From the NCBI GenBank assembly GCA_928212115.1, contig CAKMRJ010005523.1:250884000-250947999 (forward strand): a stretch of DNA of 64,000 bases, given 5' to 3'. The first letter of the stretch is position 1; each line of letters starts with the position of its first letter. The stretch comes from Lactuca virosa. Lineage: Eukaryota > Streptophyta > Magnoliopsida > Asterales > Asteraceae. Of the stretch, positions 11,501 through 23,787 are shown one piece after another. The notes below the pieces were generated by a model, which was not told the DNA's origin, did no database searches, and was given only the letters and a program-made list of their open reading frames with translations. Both the position numbers and the translations under genes were made by a program.

Positions 11501-12375
11501 CCGAAACAATGAATAATGAGTAATTAGTATGGTGATAAATAAAAGTGTCTTATTTATATTCATAGGTTTTGATACCATATTAGATTCAATTATTCTTGTG
11601 TTTCACTTTGCATGTTTTGACTTCCAGAATAAACTAGGTCATTCTTCCTGAATGACTAAGTTATTCAAACTATCCACAGTCGGTCATATGTTGGAAGTAG
11701 ATATGAATCAAGACTGTCATGGGTTGGCTTGTAGAGGTCTAAGATGTTGGACAAAGCGGTGCTACAACACTCATGAGTGCTCATAAGTTCTGAGTATTGG
11801 ATTCAACCCACGCTCATTTGAATCACTTCATGGATTTTATCACGAGTGATCATGAGACGATAATATCTTATATTCTTCAAACCTAGAGATATGAGTTGTT
11901 ACTATGAGTTGGTTATACATTGATTGCACGAAAACGCATTGGTAACTCGATGTTATAAAACGTGTCTTTGTGTATGATTCAACAAGTAGTAGAATAAGTC
12001 ATATGAGTCGAAGTTTATCCATTCCTTTTACCTTCGGGATAAATGCGATATCTGTGGGCCCCTCGATGATTTAATGATGACACATGTGAGTGCTTGGCCA
12101 AGCCAGGACTGATTTGATCTGTTCAATCAGTCAGTCGTCATGAATCGGAAATCGGGAAACAACAAATGCACAGAGAGAATGATTTATAATCCATGTCTCA
12201 GTCCATATGATATCTAGAATGGAGGAATATATGATCCCTTATCTAATGGACAAGTCATTGACAAAGGTCAGAGTTCATCGGCAAGGTCAGAGTTCGACAG
12301 AAGCTTTTGAGAGCTACGATTGCTAGTCGGGGTTTGAAGTCATGAGTCATCAATTTAATAGTTTTAGACTTATCC
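8576..12375 (+). pseudogene. pol: Pol remnant of G (copia)
   Basis: The region aligns along its length with H 16960-17374 and 39571-42980. Integrase-like traces are seen near 9090-9335 (TIRHDLLKFRKYDYTYKFKY in place of the usual core), and a reverse transcriptase trace, RTIYGLPKIG (family form RSIYGLKQAS), lies near 10910-10940. No catalytic motif survives and frames are broken everywhere. Foldbacks with loop GATTACGGCATCCC lie at 10163-10220 and 10645-10705. Confidence 0.65.
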
Positions 12376-12389
12376 AAGTGTTGGGAGAA
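12376..12389 (+). promoter_or_regulatory. Polypurine tract of G
   Basis: AAGTGTTGGGAGAA lies directly before the 3' LTR. The matching site of H is AAGTGGGAGA at 42984. Confidence 0.7.
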
Positions 12390-13142
12390 TGTTGGATTAA
12401 TGTCTAAGTCCATAACTACAATTGGTAAGACTTGACCTGACCCGGCATGGTCCATTTGGGTTGCATGGCATCGGGACAATTGGATAGACAAGATGAGGAA
12501 AAAGGATACTAGTGATTATATTAATATATTATAAGTTCTAATATATTAATATATAATCATATTATTTAATTAGTATTGATCAAGAATTAATTTATAATTA
12601 ATTAAGTGATCAAAAGGAACTAATTAAATATGGACTCTAAGATATATGTGTGTGATGGGCCAAGTTCATTTAGGTTGGGATAAGCTTTCATGGATAGTCC
12701 ATGGAGTGTTTAACCCATGGATCATATGAAATGAAAGGTCATGGGTATTAGGGTTTACCCCTAATCTCCATACTATATAAATATGTCCTTGGTTGGTGAA
12801 ATTGGCACTAGGGTGTGTACACAAAAGGGCAAGGCCGAGTTCACTAGAGATAACCAAAGTATCCTTATTCTCAAGGTTATTCCAAGTGTTCATGGTGTTG
12901 TGTGAACCATTTGAGGTGTCACACTTGGGGCACTAGGCACTCAAGCTTCATGAAGACAAGTTACATAAAAAAAAGGTATGTATTCTATCTATTTTATTAC
13001 CCAAGTATATGATATTTGTATGCTAGTACAGGGTAATATCTTGGAAACTTCATATTTGCATGTATAATAGAGAAAACATAGATCCAAGGTATTTAGGGTT
13101 GTATGTGCACCATAGGATGTTGTAGTATACTAAAACCCAACA
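12390..13142 (+). mobile_element. 3' LTR of G
   Basis: Starts TGTTGGATTAATG and ends ACCCAACA, 753 bp. It differs from the 5' LTR by only scattered single bases and 1-3 base indels by eye, and is followed by the GTATC target duplicate. Confidence 0.92.
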
Positions 13143-13147
13143 GTATC

Positions 13148-13853
13148 ATGGGAATCGATTGGGGTTATTGGTCTTGTTGAGATTTTGATGAGTATTCATT
13201 TTGATTTCAAGAGTTGTGCGATCACCAAGATTGGCTAGTTATGGAACGCTAGTATTGATAAGTACAGGTCGTTGTCGATTCGAGTTATATGGAGGTAATT
13301 TTGGGATGAGAATCTATCAATTTTTTTTGGGTCGGAAGAGCTTAGATGAATCCAAGAATCATTTAGAATTTCGGGAGCTGAATCAGATGTGGAACTAGGG
13401 TGAGTTTCACATCCCAATCGCGAGGGAAGACGACTCAAGTGGCCGTCTGGATTGAAGTTGTGTAAGTTGGGAGTTCAGGAAACTTCCAACCGCTGGTTGG
13501 CGTCTTCTTTGTATTGTATAGCAGGGATGTGGATAGATCCAGGTTGAGGGTTGTGTTAGAGCCTCGCTGCTTGTTCTTGTTTTGATGAAGGCTTTGGGGT
13601 TCGAAGCATGACCCGAACACCTGATTGGCATTTAGTTGGATGCGGGTTTGACTTAGGATGTCCGGGGTTGATATGGTAGAGGTATGGTAAGACCATGCGC
13701 AGTAACCATGGCAGGTTAGATGTGTTGTAAGACTGAGATGGGATCACGAAACTCACCAGGTTGTGGTGGACCATCGATGGGGTGGTCTTGATTATAAAGG
13801 AGGATCATCTCGTGCCTTAGGCAAGGCGGACAGTGGGGTTAGAGAGCATATCT
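13148..13853 (+). other. Middle of the B 3' region, between G and H
   Basis: This is B sequence that continues from 5412. It has no open frame of interest. Stretches such as CTAGGGTGAGTTTC and GTGGCCGTCTGG match F on the minus strand around 21680-21745, and TGTTCTTGTTTTGATGAAG with TTCGAAGCATG matches J near 53706. Three elements thus share a non-coding 3' block where pol would normally be. Confidence 0.6.
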
Positions 13854-14643
13854 TGTTGTATTAGGTGTCTAAGCCCATAACTATAATTGGTATGTACTTG
13901 ACCCGATACTAGCATGGTCCTTTTGGGTTTCCTTCACCATAGAAATTTGACAAGATGAATTATGGAGAAAGAGGTTAATTGTGATTTATTAATATATTAT
14001 AAGAATAATATATTAATTGTGAATCATATTATTTAATTAGTATTGATCAGAAATTAATTTGGAATTAATTTAGTGATCAAAAGAGATTGATTAAATCAAC
14101 AGGAACTGATTTTGTAAATCAGTAATAGTTGTAGTTTGGGCTAATGGATCCTATTGGCATAGGATGGACGAAAATCTATGGGGAGCCCATAGAATTTCGT
14201 CCATGGCTTCCATATGGGGATCCATAGGTTGCTTAAGGCCTAAGCAAGGGACTTAGGGTTTCCAGTAGATAACCCTAAGGAGCCTCAACTATAAAAGAAA
14301 CCCCTAGCTCATGAATTTGGCCCCTATGAGTTTCTAAGAGAACCCTAGCCGGTTTTGAGGCCTTCTCCTCTCTCTCTTGTTCTTCCTTTTTGCTAGTGGT
14401 GTTTTGGACTCCATTAGAGGTGCAACATTTGAGGCACTAAGCTCTTGAAGGTCAAGATCAAATCAACAATAAGAAAGGTAACATCTAAACCCTATTTTAT
14501 GTGTCAATTTGGAAATTGGTATGCTAGTTATTAGGGTTTATGCTTTGGATGATTATTTGCATGTATAACTTGAGAAAAACTTAGATCCAAAGCATTAGGG
14601 TTGCATGTACACCATAGGAATGATGTAGTGCTCAAAACCCATA
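13854..14643 (+). mobile_element. 5' LTR of H
   Basis: Starts TGTTGTATTAGG and ends ACCCATA, where the family form would be ACCCAACA. A TATA box CTATAAAAG lies at 14289-14297. It shares the opening TGTTGG-ATTA and TGTCTAAG-CCATAACTAT with the LTR of G, showing a common origin. Confidence 0.87.
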
Positions 14644-14655
14644 GGTATCAGAGCC
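14644..14655 (+). promoter_or_regulatory. Primer-binding site of H
   Basis: GGTATCAGAGCC follows the worn LTR end; the leading T of the usual TGGTATCAGAGCC has been lost or changed. Confidence 0.8.
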
Positions 14656-16222
14656 TAGGATGCTTTTTCTATTATATATGATGCATTCATGAATTTTTAA
14701 AGCAATAGGAAATCGTTTTTTGAAAACTGCCTGATGACCACGACGTGGTCAAAGTCACCACGACGTGAGCAGATTTTTGGTATTTTGGCTTAAATTAGGT
14801 TTGGATAATTACCATAAGTTATTTTCTTAATTAAAAATTCGAATTTTTGATATGGTAATGGATATCCTAATGTAATTGGAAGATAATGGTCAAAATTTAA
14901 GATAATTACTAGATTATATGACAAATTAATTATTTGTAAAATTTGATATGTGTTTATCTTGCCAAAATTATAAGATTAGGTAAATATATGTGATAAGGAT
15001 AAATTATGTGATTAATTTAATTGGTTTTCAAATTTGATCTAAATGTTTCGAAAAGTTTCAAAATTTGCCCTCAAGTTTTGGAATTTAAAATTTGATTAAA
15101 AGTTTTAATTTTGAAATATTAAATTCTTAAACCCTAATAATTTGAAAAGTTTCAAAAGTGCTCCTCTTGTTTTTGTAATTTGAAATTTAATTAAATAACT
15201 TTAATTTTGCAATCTTAAATTTAGAACCTTGATATTTTGAATAGTTCAAATTACACCCTTATGGTTTTATTAAATTAATTAAGTGTTTAATTAAAAGAGA
15301 AAATTAATAAATCCATATTGACATGGTTTAAGTTAAATTAAATTAATAGTCTAATTTATTAATAGATTAAACCACTTAGTATTTTAAATGTGTAAAATAC
15401 ACCCTTATACTATATAAAATTAAAAGTCTAATATATTATATATGTATAAGTAAACAGTCAGTCTTACCGTGAGTAGGCCTCATTCACGAAGCTGGTTTGT
15501 AAGGGGTGTTTAAGGAAGCAGCTTGTAAAATGACCGCCATTGGGTATCCACTCTTACCCACCACACCCTTGACCAGTGGAGGGTCGTTAGCCGAACGGAT
15601 TTGATAGGACATTTAAATCCTCATTAAAAGTATAATGAAATATAAAGTAACTAAATGTTTTATAAATTCCCAATCTTAGTTACTTTAGGAAAAATGTGAA
15701 TTTGATGCTAACCCATGAAATTGCACATTGCACCTTATTGGTCGTTAGTGGAGCGTGTGTGGTTAACCGACACACTAATATGGGACTAATGAAGGATGAC
15801 AATGGGTAGCTCATGAATTGTCGTTGATTGATGGAGCGTGTGTGGTTAACCGACACATCGATTAGATGATAAATGACATCGAGAGTACCAAGCTAATTTC
15901 CATGGTTATTCATACCTTGTTTGTGATCCTCGGTATCCCAGTCTCAAACTTGAAGGGCATAATCGAGATTAAACATGCCATTGAAAAGTTCAATGAATCT
16001 CAAAAGATCTAGGAATTTCATCTAAAACCTAATTCGTTAAAATTTTTGTTTTCGTGGTGGAATTGGTAAATCGTCATTTACCTACCTTCAAATAAATTGC
16101 AATTGGATTATGGCATCCCTCTTCCGAATTGTGAATTATTGTGTTGGGTCCTAGCCTTAATATTTCATTTGGGTGTGATATTAAGGATTAAATCAACTAA
16201 CCTGAATTTCTCCCCTTTTGTA
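14656..16222 (+). other. Leader of H
   Basis: Non-coding. A palindromic pair CCACGACGTGG/CCACGACGTGAG lies at 14737-14765. The block 15455-16140 is conserved with G: a hairpin pair around GTGTGGTTAACCGACAC at 15742-15780 and 15828-15868, and a foldback around GGATTATGGCATCCCTCTTC at 16078-16142. In between it is AT-rich. Confidence 0.65.
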
Positions 16223-16950
16223 GATGTCTAGTTTTGACAACTATGGTCTTCCTTAATCCTTTGGAAAAGGCTTTCCATTCGAAGATGATATTCTACGTGA
16301 CGATCGAGGTGAAAGATCAATCCCTTCTTCGTGCTTTGGTGGAACTTCTGTTCCTCCACCTCCTTTAATTATTCTCCCTGACCCACGTGTTCGTCGACTT
16401 GAAAAGTTCAAGGTCACTCAAGCCCTATTGGCAAGCAGACACCAAGATGGAAGGTCTGTGTGTGCACACGTCCATGAGATGAAGTCACACATTGATAGAC
16501 TAAGGATGTTGGGTGTCATTTTCCCGAGGAAGTTGGCCGTTGACTTGGTTCTTCAGTCACTCCCCGAGTCATATAGCCAGTTTGTTAAAGACTACTATAT
16601 GACAGAACACGACGTGACCCTTATTGATCTGACATATTTGCTAATTGCTGCTGAATCAACAATGATTTGGCGCACTGGTGAAGTAAATTTGACTGAAAGA
16701 TCAATCTCCCAAACTTCCATGGACATTGAAAATGGCGACATTGGAAGTCCAAAAAAGTTTTCTCTTCCCAATGGAAAGGGATCGGCCAAGGTCAAATAGT
16801 TTGACCAAAAGAGAAAGACTGAGTCTAAGATTGTCCCATGTACCATTCTGAAAGAGTCTGTTTATTTCTATTGTGAAGAGAAGGGGCATTGGATGCGAAG
16901 CTGCCGTATCTACCTGAAGGATCGCAAGGATGGTAAAGTCAAAATGTAGA
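16223..16950 (+). pseudogene. gag: Gag of H (copia), nearly readable
   Basis: From the ATG at 16223 (MSSFDNYGLP) a stop follows early, but 16428-16799 is open for 123 codons and shows the copia gag core (HEMKSHIDRLRMLGV, LVLQSLPESYSQFVKDYY, LTYLLIAAESTMIW). A zinc knuckle lies at about 16860-16905, FYCEEKGHWMRSC, in which the first Cys of the C-X2-C-X4-H-X4-C pattern is Tyr. It is the best preserved coding piece of either copia element but is still dead. Confidence 0.8.
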
Positions 16951-17374
16951 TTGTGCCTCAGGTAAGTCCACTATCTAACTCTATTAAGTTCTTATTTACA
17001 GATTCTTAATACATGATGTGATAAGATTGCATTTTGATGTTTTGTAGGATCAAAGAAAAGAAAGGAAGCTTAAAGGAAGAGTAAGTTGAGTCTGGTTGCG
17101 AAGAGATAGATTTCGATCGCATGGTTCGATGATCAGATTTTTGAGCTGCTGCTTAAGAGTTATGATAGATTTCTTAGGAATATTTAGCAACATAGTTTTC
17201 ATTTGAATTTGCATTGTAAGGACAAGTTTTCCGCATTTTATAAATAAAGAAAATTTTGATTTTATCTTATTTTATGTTTCCTTGCAATGACATTTGTGAA
17301 AATTATTGTTTGTATGTTTCTATTAATAGCAATGTTGAAAATGGTTTAATTATTAGTTATATCGATTGTGGTAG
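16951..17374 (+). pseudogene. pol: H pol remnant left of E
   Basis: Aligns with G 8555-8975. No protease active site is readable. It stops at GTGGTAG, where the E LTR begins; G continues here with TGTCTACCAAATAAAGAAAG, about 20 bases of which are absent on the other side of E. Confidence 0.6.
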
Positions 17375-17589
17375 TGTAACATCCATAAAAATTGAGCCAA
17401 ATTCAAACTTTTTAAGTCATTTAAAAACCAACAGTTATTACAAATTTATTTTCAAAACAGTACTATATCAGAGTATCCCAGAAACATACTCATAAAATGT
17501 GAGGAGCTGTACGATCACGCCTTTGCCTTCCCGCGATCATCTCAGGTACCTGAAACCAAAATTGAAACTGTAAGCCCAAAGCTTAGTGA
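17375..17589 (-). mobile_element. 3' LTR of E, distal end
   Basis: Reads TGTAACATCCATAAAAATTG on the plus strand, and matches 38042-38250 of the 5' LTR. It is cut at CTTAGTGA by element F and resumes at 31475. Confidence 0.87.
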
Positions 17590-17971
17590 TGTAACATCCC
17601 AAAAATTCAAGCCAAAAATTTCATTTTTAAATACATTATTATAAAACCAACAGTATAAATAAACATCCATAATATAATGTCATGTCAAAACCAAAGTGTC
17701 AATAATCAAAACATAGTATGATAAAACCATATCAGAGTGTAATCCCAAAGATCTCGTGTGCGGAAAACATGGTGTGATGCGCTGCGATCGAGCCGGCTCC
17801 TTTCCTTTAAAAATAAAGTACCTAAAACCAAAACTGAAAACTGTAAGCACGAAGCTTAGTGAGTTTCCCAGAGCATACCACGCACAATCCACATAACACA
17901 TATTCTATTAGCTATAAAAGCTACACACATATCACATAAGCCATGCATACATAAAACCTGTAATAGTGCAA

Positions 17972-18195
17972 TGGGCTACCTAACATGGTCTTTACCTCGG
18001 ACTGCCATGGGCTCTCCCACATGGTCTTACATCCAATGCCATGGGCTACCCCACATGGTCTTTACCTAAGACTGCCATGGGCTCCCCCACATGGTCTTAA
18101 ATCCAATGTCATGGGCTACCCCACATGGTCTTTACCTAGGACTGCCATGGGCTACCCCATATGGTCTTACATCTAATGCCACGGGCTCCCCCCGG
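17972..18195. repeat. Minisatellite in 3' LTR of F
   Basis: Units of about 35-40 bases alternate ACATGGTCTTTACCT and ACATGGTCTTACATC, with CCATGGGCTACCCCACATGG inside, which can pair CCATG with CATGG. The other F LTR has the same array at 28864-29098. Confidence 0.85.
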
Positions 18196-18479
18196 GGTCT
18201 TCATGCAAAACACACAATCACATATCATATCAAATCACAGAAGGACTAGCACATATAAAATAATCACATAATGGGCTAGCCTTGGTGCCTTAGACCCATA
18301 GGTATGGTGAGAAGACTCACCTGGCACTGCTGAAGTCCCGCAGATAAAACTCCAGTGCTGGTTGACAGGTTCCCGAACTGTCAACATCAAAACATCACCC
18401 AATTAATAATTGGGTTCCACTACATAACCATAAATACCTATTTTGGATAATTACTACATCACCCCAAGCTTGGCTTTAT

Positions 18480-19210
18480 TGCAGCCGAAGGTCCAATCCA
18501 TAGGCCCAAAAGTCAAACTAGGAATCAAAGCCCAACATATGGCCCAATTTTCCAAATTGTGCCTAAGCCTTTACATGGTCTTATTCAAAGGCCCAACCAT
18601 TTATTCCGGTCCAACATTTGACACTCTAATGGGCCAATAACATATAATCATTAAGACCCAACAATGGCCCATCTATGGCCCAATTTTCCAAATTGGGCCC
18701 AAACCCTCATGTGCGCCTTACCCTAAGCCCATCATCATATTCTAGTCCATATGATTATTCTTGGATGGCCCATTAATAAGCCAATTACCAGAGCCCAAAA
18801 GAAAGGCCCAACTGAAATTAGGGTTTCACATAAAATGATGATTAGGGTTAAGTGTCCTTACTTAACCCATTAAGGACTTAATCCATTAAGTCAAATATTG
18901 ACTTAAGTTGATTGCAAATGATTACTAATTAATATATTAAATTCATTAAATAATCCCGATGCGGTCCCGATAAGTCCAAGTTCATAAATCCAATATTAGG
19001 GTTTTCTAAACCGTAATTAGGGTTTCCAACCTATCTTAGCCCAATAGGCCCAATAGCTAGGTCCTTTGACCAATTAGGGTTCATTAGGCCCATTATGATT
19101 CCACTAGGCCCATTAGGGTTTCACTAAGCCCATTAGTCACATGCTTGGGCTTTTAGGTCCATTAAGCTTCATTGGGCCCATTAGGGCTTACAAGGCCCAT
19201 TAGGGTTTTA
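18480..19210. promoter_or_regulatory. GGCCCA and telo-box rich block, LTR F
   Basis: Dozens of GGCCCA/TGGGCC words are interspersed with AGGGTTT/AAACCCT. In plant genes such site II plus telo-box combinations are known from promoters of ribosomal protein and growth genes and are bound by TCP-type factors. Here they lie downstream of the apparent TATA box on the minus strand, so their role is open. The copy at 29370-30110 is alike. Confidence 0.45.
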
Positions 19211-20556
19211 GTCTCTTGTCCAAACATCCCAGCGAATCACAACACAACGAGGCACACCGCCACCCGACACGGCGGCCGGTGGCGGCAGGAGGCGGCAACC
19301 ACCACCCTATGGTGGTGGTTTGAGATTTCTATTATTATTCCGGGCACAATTTACATTTTACAACTCCGCAACACACACACGCACCAATATAAACAAACAC
19401 GCACACGCACACAGCCACCTTGTGGTGGCCGGCGGCTGCAGATGGTGGCAGCCACCACCTTATGGTGGTGGCGGTGGCTGTTCTTGATTTCCGGGTAGAC
19501 CAAACGACCACACATCACTCGAACTTGAAGCAACAACGTACTAGCACCCACGTGAAACACAAAAATGGCAGTCCTTTGGGACGCTAAACAATGACCGGAG
19601 CAACATGAGAGTTGCACATGCGGCGGCGGCGAGTCGTGGCTGGAACACAGCAACCATGAGAATGGCAGCAACAGCGACCAACAGCGGCAGAGGCGACGGT
19701 TGAACCGCTGTTGAAGTGGTGGCGACGCAACCGGTCGGCAATGATAGAGGCAGACCAACAGCGCTTACCTCACCCGGGATGGCGCAATGGCGACTGTTCG
19801 GTGGTTTTTCCTTGGTTACACACATCGTCCGACAACAACGTTGGTGGTGCAAGCTGTGGCATAGAGGTGGCGGTTGAGAGGACTCCGGAGGATGGTGGTA
19901 GCCGGATGGAGAGGCGGATGTTGGTGGTCCTTGTCGTCGTCGTTGACCGAAAATGACATGGAGACGGTTCACATCTTCAACCCGGTGGTGGAGGCATAAG
20001 GGTGGCAGCGGCGCTGGGGACGAAGGAGTATAAGTGGCGGCTGCACAACACCTCTAGGGTTAGGGTTACACGAAGGGTTATATACCCGTTACCACCATAA
20101 ACTCGTTGCCATAATGGCAGAAACAACCCCTCCTTCAAGAAATTATTTCAATTTTGATCCATTATTTACCCTTTAGACCCCGACTCCAAAAATTCTTTTC
20201 AGAATAAACCCAATAGTTACTAAACAGCCCCTCCTCCACAATTTATTCTCAAACTGAATCCAACACTTACACTTTAGCCCCTGCCTTCATAATATCTTTT
20301 CAACTTTAATCCAATTTTTACCATTCAACCCCTTCCTTCAAGATTTTAATTCAAATTAAATCCAGAATTTACCAAATCACCCTCAACCTCCAAAATTCTT
20401 TACAAACTAATCCGTGAATTACATTTTAACCCCCAACTTCTATAATTGTGACTTTTAACTCCTCGAAACCATCACCTTGCTCAATATTATAGATTTTAGG
20501 GCTTCTATACATTTATTAATTTATTTACTTATTAAATAAATAAACGGGGTGTTACA

Positions 20557-22540
20557 ACTCTCCCCCACTTAAATTAGATTTCGTCCTCAAAATCATTCCT
20601 TACCATCCTTACGCGCCCAACCACTCTAGTAACATGGCCACCATCCTAGGCACACCCTAGCCTTCCCAGGGTAGCCATGACCATTCTTCGCAAAGCCCTA
20701 AAATCTACAGGTGAACGAATTCCTCACAACAAGTTCACATCTACTCAGTCTGAAATCTGCTGTCTTGAGATGGTCTGATTCCCTGACAGACCACTCATAC
20801 TGAATCATTATCGTTGAATCTAGTCTGTTTATCCCTCAACTGACTACTTAACTTCTGATAACCTGTGGTTTCCACTAGAAAACTGAAATCACAGACACAA
20901 TTATCCCTGGTCTCAATTCGTTCACCAAATATCTGAAATACCGGGTTCCGGCCCGGCTGCGGAGCCAAAGGACTCCCACTTAGTCGCCTCACACGACTTC
21001 TGAACGAAATCCTTCTCTGGAACTAGATGCTACTAGTTACCATGCCACTGCGACTCTAACAACTTTTTGATCTAACCGATCGGGTCCATGCATCGAATCC
21101 TATCATCCTCAAATCCAAGGCTAAAAGTGATTGCCACCTAACCGATGGTAGCCTTATATCACAAGCAATCTTATACAGTCCATTGCTTTCCTGATCCCAA
21201 AACTGTAGTGGCGCTCCTATAGCCTTATCACTGGCTCAACCAGATCTAATCCATCTGGGTAATTCCGAAATCCAATCTATAGATTTCCATATCCTCACTG
21301 CTTCACCCGAACTGGTGGGTACTATTGTTCCTTCCGCGTTTTAACAACACGCTCATGCCATCTACCAACCTAGTGTGCTACAGCTACACCCACAGTCTCA
21401 CGACAATCTATCACTATCTGACCGCTAGTGAATGCTATGGCTACCCCCACAGTCTTACAACACTTCCCATACTATCTAACTTCTAGAGAATGCTACGGCT
21501 ACCCCCGTAGTCTTACAACACTTTCTAAACCGGGTCGAACACGCACTTGACCTAACACTCAATTGAACCTGAGTCCTAACTGGAGGTCTAACCTGGTCCC
21601 GTAAACCTGTTATCCGATGCCAAGGAAAAGCATGAACCAAATGTTGGAACGTTTGCTAAATTCCCAACTCACCCAATCCTTAACCTAGACGGCCACTCGG
21701 CCGCCTTCCTTCCTGACGTGGCTGCGAAACTCACCCTAGTTTCGCACCTATTTCTGTTCTTGAGTACCTGGTCAATTCTCCCCCACTTAGCTTCAGCTAA
21801 GTCTTCACGACTCATGAGAATTGAAGGATTCCCAATCCTTCTCGCTTTCTAATATCCCACTGATGACAACCTGAGCTTACCAATGCTGGCGATCACTTAC
21901 CAAATAAATCCTAAGATCGCCCATCCTCTGAAAACTTGATGAGTACTCTTGAAATCTGATCCAGTCTGACACCTCGATCCATCTACCATGCTAATAGCTG
22001 GAGGCCTTAATCTTTACCCTAGCTAACGAATCCTCGTTCCTACTTCAAATCTTGCAGCACCACTGAACTCTGACCGAACACAACCCATGCGAAAGTACAT
22101 TTCTCTTGAACACCCAATGTCCGAACATTTATACATCTAACACCCGCAACTAACACTACCCTCTTCATGTTACCAGTTCTGTCCTAGCAACGGTAGTGCC
22201 TTGAACTCCAAAGTTCATCCATAGACAATTGTCGACCACACCTGAACAATGATAGAACCCCTGAACGCTGACTTCACTGGAGAACTATCACTCTAACCCT
22301 GACCGAGTATCCTCTAAATAATACTCCTGCATAGATCCCGACAAAGATACAGAATGATAACGGTACGCGCGGAACCCACTTCGCAAGATGCGTCCCTCTG
22401 TGGGTTCATCAAGGACTTTTCGACATGCAGGATGACACATATGATCCTTGATAACCCAGAAACTAGCAGAGAACCGCCCTGAGATCTGACTTATCCAAAC
22501 TCACTCACAATCCCAAAGTGATACGTATCCCCAACATCCA
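20557..22540 (-). other. Non-coding 3' internal part of F
   Basis: Begins at the purine tract and runs to the gag relic. No long frame on either strand. Stretches around 21680-21745 match B 13395-13490, and around 22150-22290 match B 5040-5215. It also holds a repeated CTAGTGTGCTACAGCTACAC / TAGAGAATGCTACGGCTACC pattern at 21371-21510. Confidence 0.6.
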
Positions 22541-22950
22541 TCTAGCAGCAATAAAAGATGACATGCCCACAACATCTGGACGAATACTGATCACCTTCTG
22601 CTGACATGACCAACCTCGCTACCCTGTAGTAGCCTAAACCCTTGGAGCAACAAACTCCCTTGTGCACTGTCTTGTACGTGCTGCACTGACTCAGGCCCTG
22701 CTGGCCTTTCACCCGATAATCAGATGTCATGGGTATCCTCCCGGAACCCCCTACTATACTCACCGAGCACGAACCTCTCTTCTTAAAGTGTTCCAAATCG
22801 ATCACGCATCTGTAACCTCTTGGAAATCATGTCCTTCAGGGTCTGATAACCTGCCATGCTCACTAGTTCTCTTGCCAGTGGCTAAGCTGCAACAACTGGA
22901 ACATCCTCTGTCCCCAAACTGGGTCACAAACTCTTCCCTGAAGCTTCTCC
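22540..22950 (-). pseudogene. gag: Gag relic of F
   Basis: Readable pieces on the minus strand are EEFVTQFGDR (about 22920), GYQTLKDMIS (about 22840) and MIDLEHFKKR (22776-22805), which match FVTRFRVKI, GCETLNDMI and EIDLEHLGKR of B gag in the same order. A zinc-knuckle-like stretch follows with several Cys. The N-terminal half and most capsid sequence are gone, and at least one frameshift lies near 22810. Confidence 0.65.
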
Positions 22951-22997
22951 GATTCTCCAAGACTCTCACCGATTCGAGTATGGATCTTGTGCTTTCA

Positions 22998-23018
22998 GTA
23001 GTACGGGCCCAATACTAC
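22998..23018 (-). other. GGGCCC-loop hairpin in F leader
   Basis: GTAGTA, GGGCCC and TACTAC in the same spacing as in B and E, within the conserved leader block upstream of the gag relic. Confidence 0.6.
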
Positions 23019-23537
23019 CTTCCACACCTATCCATACTTTCATCAGCAATCCTCCCAAATCCTCCAAGTCACTTCCTCAAACTGATGCACCCAAGTCTCA
23101 CTAATCCCGCTGAATCATATCCTAGGCTTTCCTAGGTTCCCGAACTCACCCTGCCATCAGCTGCTGAAGAACTCCCCATGATGCCAGTCATCTACCTCCT
23201 GGATATCGTCATATCCACTTAGTAGCTGACTCCCATCACTTAAGAGTTCCATAAAGCACAAAGCAAGCAACATTCGTGCAGTTGTACTTCAACCCAAAGA
23301 ACTGTTATAAAACATTCGGCCCACATATCGCAGCTCGCGCTATCCACATCCATCAATCCTCCCTGTCGGCTGCCTTATGCATGCAATTTATACACAGAAC
23401 AAGATCCAATAGACTGTAGAATAATAGACTCTACCCTAGGACCACAACCAAACAAGGAACAAGAAATAAGGCCAAATCAATTATTCTAAGGCTATAAGAT
23501 CCTAACTGTATACAATTTTAAAAGCATACACATAGCA
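23019..23537 (-). other. Leader of F between hairpin and element C
   Basis: Non-coding. Matches B leader 3420-3590, including GGAGTTCTTCAG and GCTGATGGCAGGGTGAG. It is broken at 23542 by C and continues at 28069. Confidence 0.65.
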
Positions 23538-23777
23538 GTTACTGTAACATCCCGAAATTCAGGTACATCTCTTATACCCTTCTTCTTTTCCAAGTTGTCA
23601 AGTTTGGCCCTTAAAGGAAACATTAAGGCAAATGAGTACGCTGGGCGTACTGAAGAGTACGCTGCGCGTACTCATGCGCTTAAGTTGGACGCGGACTCGC
23701 CTAGGTACGCTGGGCGTACCCAAGGTTACGTCGGGCGTAACCGGCCCATATACAAACCCTAAATTGTGGCTTGTGCA

Positions 23778-23787
23778 CTATAAAAGG
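23778..23787 (+). promoter_or_regulatory. TATA box in LTR C
   Basis: CTATAAAAGG is followed by a leader containing GAGAGTGAAACCCTA, as in other LTRs here. Confidence 0.6.

Larger units (their letters stand above)
5413..13142 (+). mobile_element. Element G, complete degenerate Ty1/copia element
   Basis: Two LTRs of 752 and 753 bp (TGTTGG...CCAACA) in direct orientation enclose a primer site, a long leader, gag and pol remnants and a purine tract. GTATC is duplicated at 5408-5412 and 13143-13147. The LTRs look nearly identical over long stretches, yet no open coding frame of useful length remains inside. That suggests recent movement of a non-coding copy by another element's proteins. G sits in the post-gag part of B. 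Confidence 0.92.
17590..20556 (-). mobile_element. 3' LTR of F
   Basis: Plus-strand ends are TGTAACATCCC and GGGGTGTTACA. Notable parts: intron-like module 17821-18320 (GTGAGT donor, TTTTAG acceptor, read on minus), minisatellite 17972-18195, a GGCCCA/AAACCCTA-rich block 18480-19210, CCACCACC-N-GGTGGTGG palindromes 19300-19475, and a TATA-like TATATAACCC (minus) near 20077. Confidence 0.9.

Noticed and set aside
17984..18176. Repeated MVFTSDCHGLSHMVL-type peptide, also at 28880
   Set aside because: It is the LTR F minisatellite read in one frame, and the other frames are equally repetitive.
19172..20000. Plus and minus proteins of 80-143 residues as a host gene
   Set aside because: The same frames recur in the other F LTR at 30068-30890, so they belong to the LTR; their composition comes from GGT/GCC-rich sequence.
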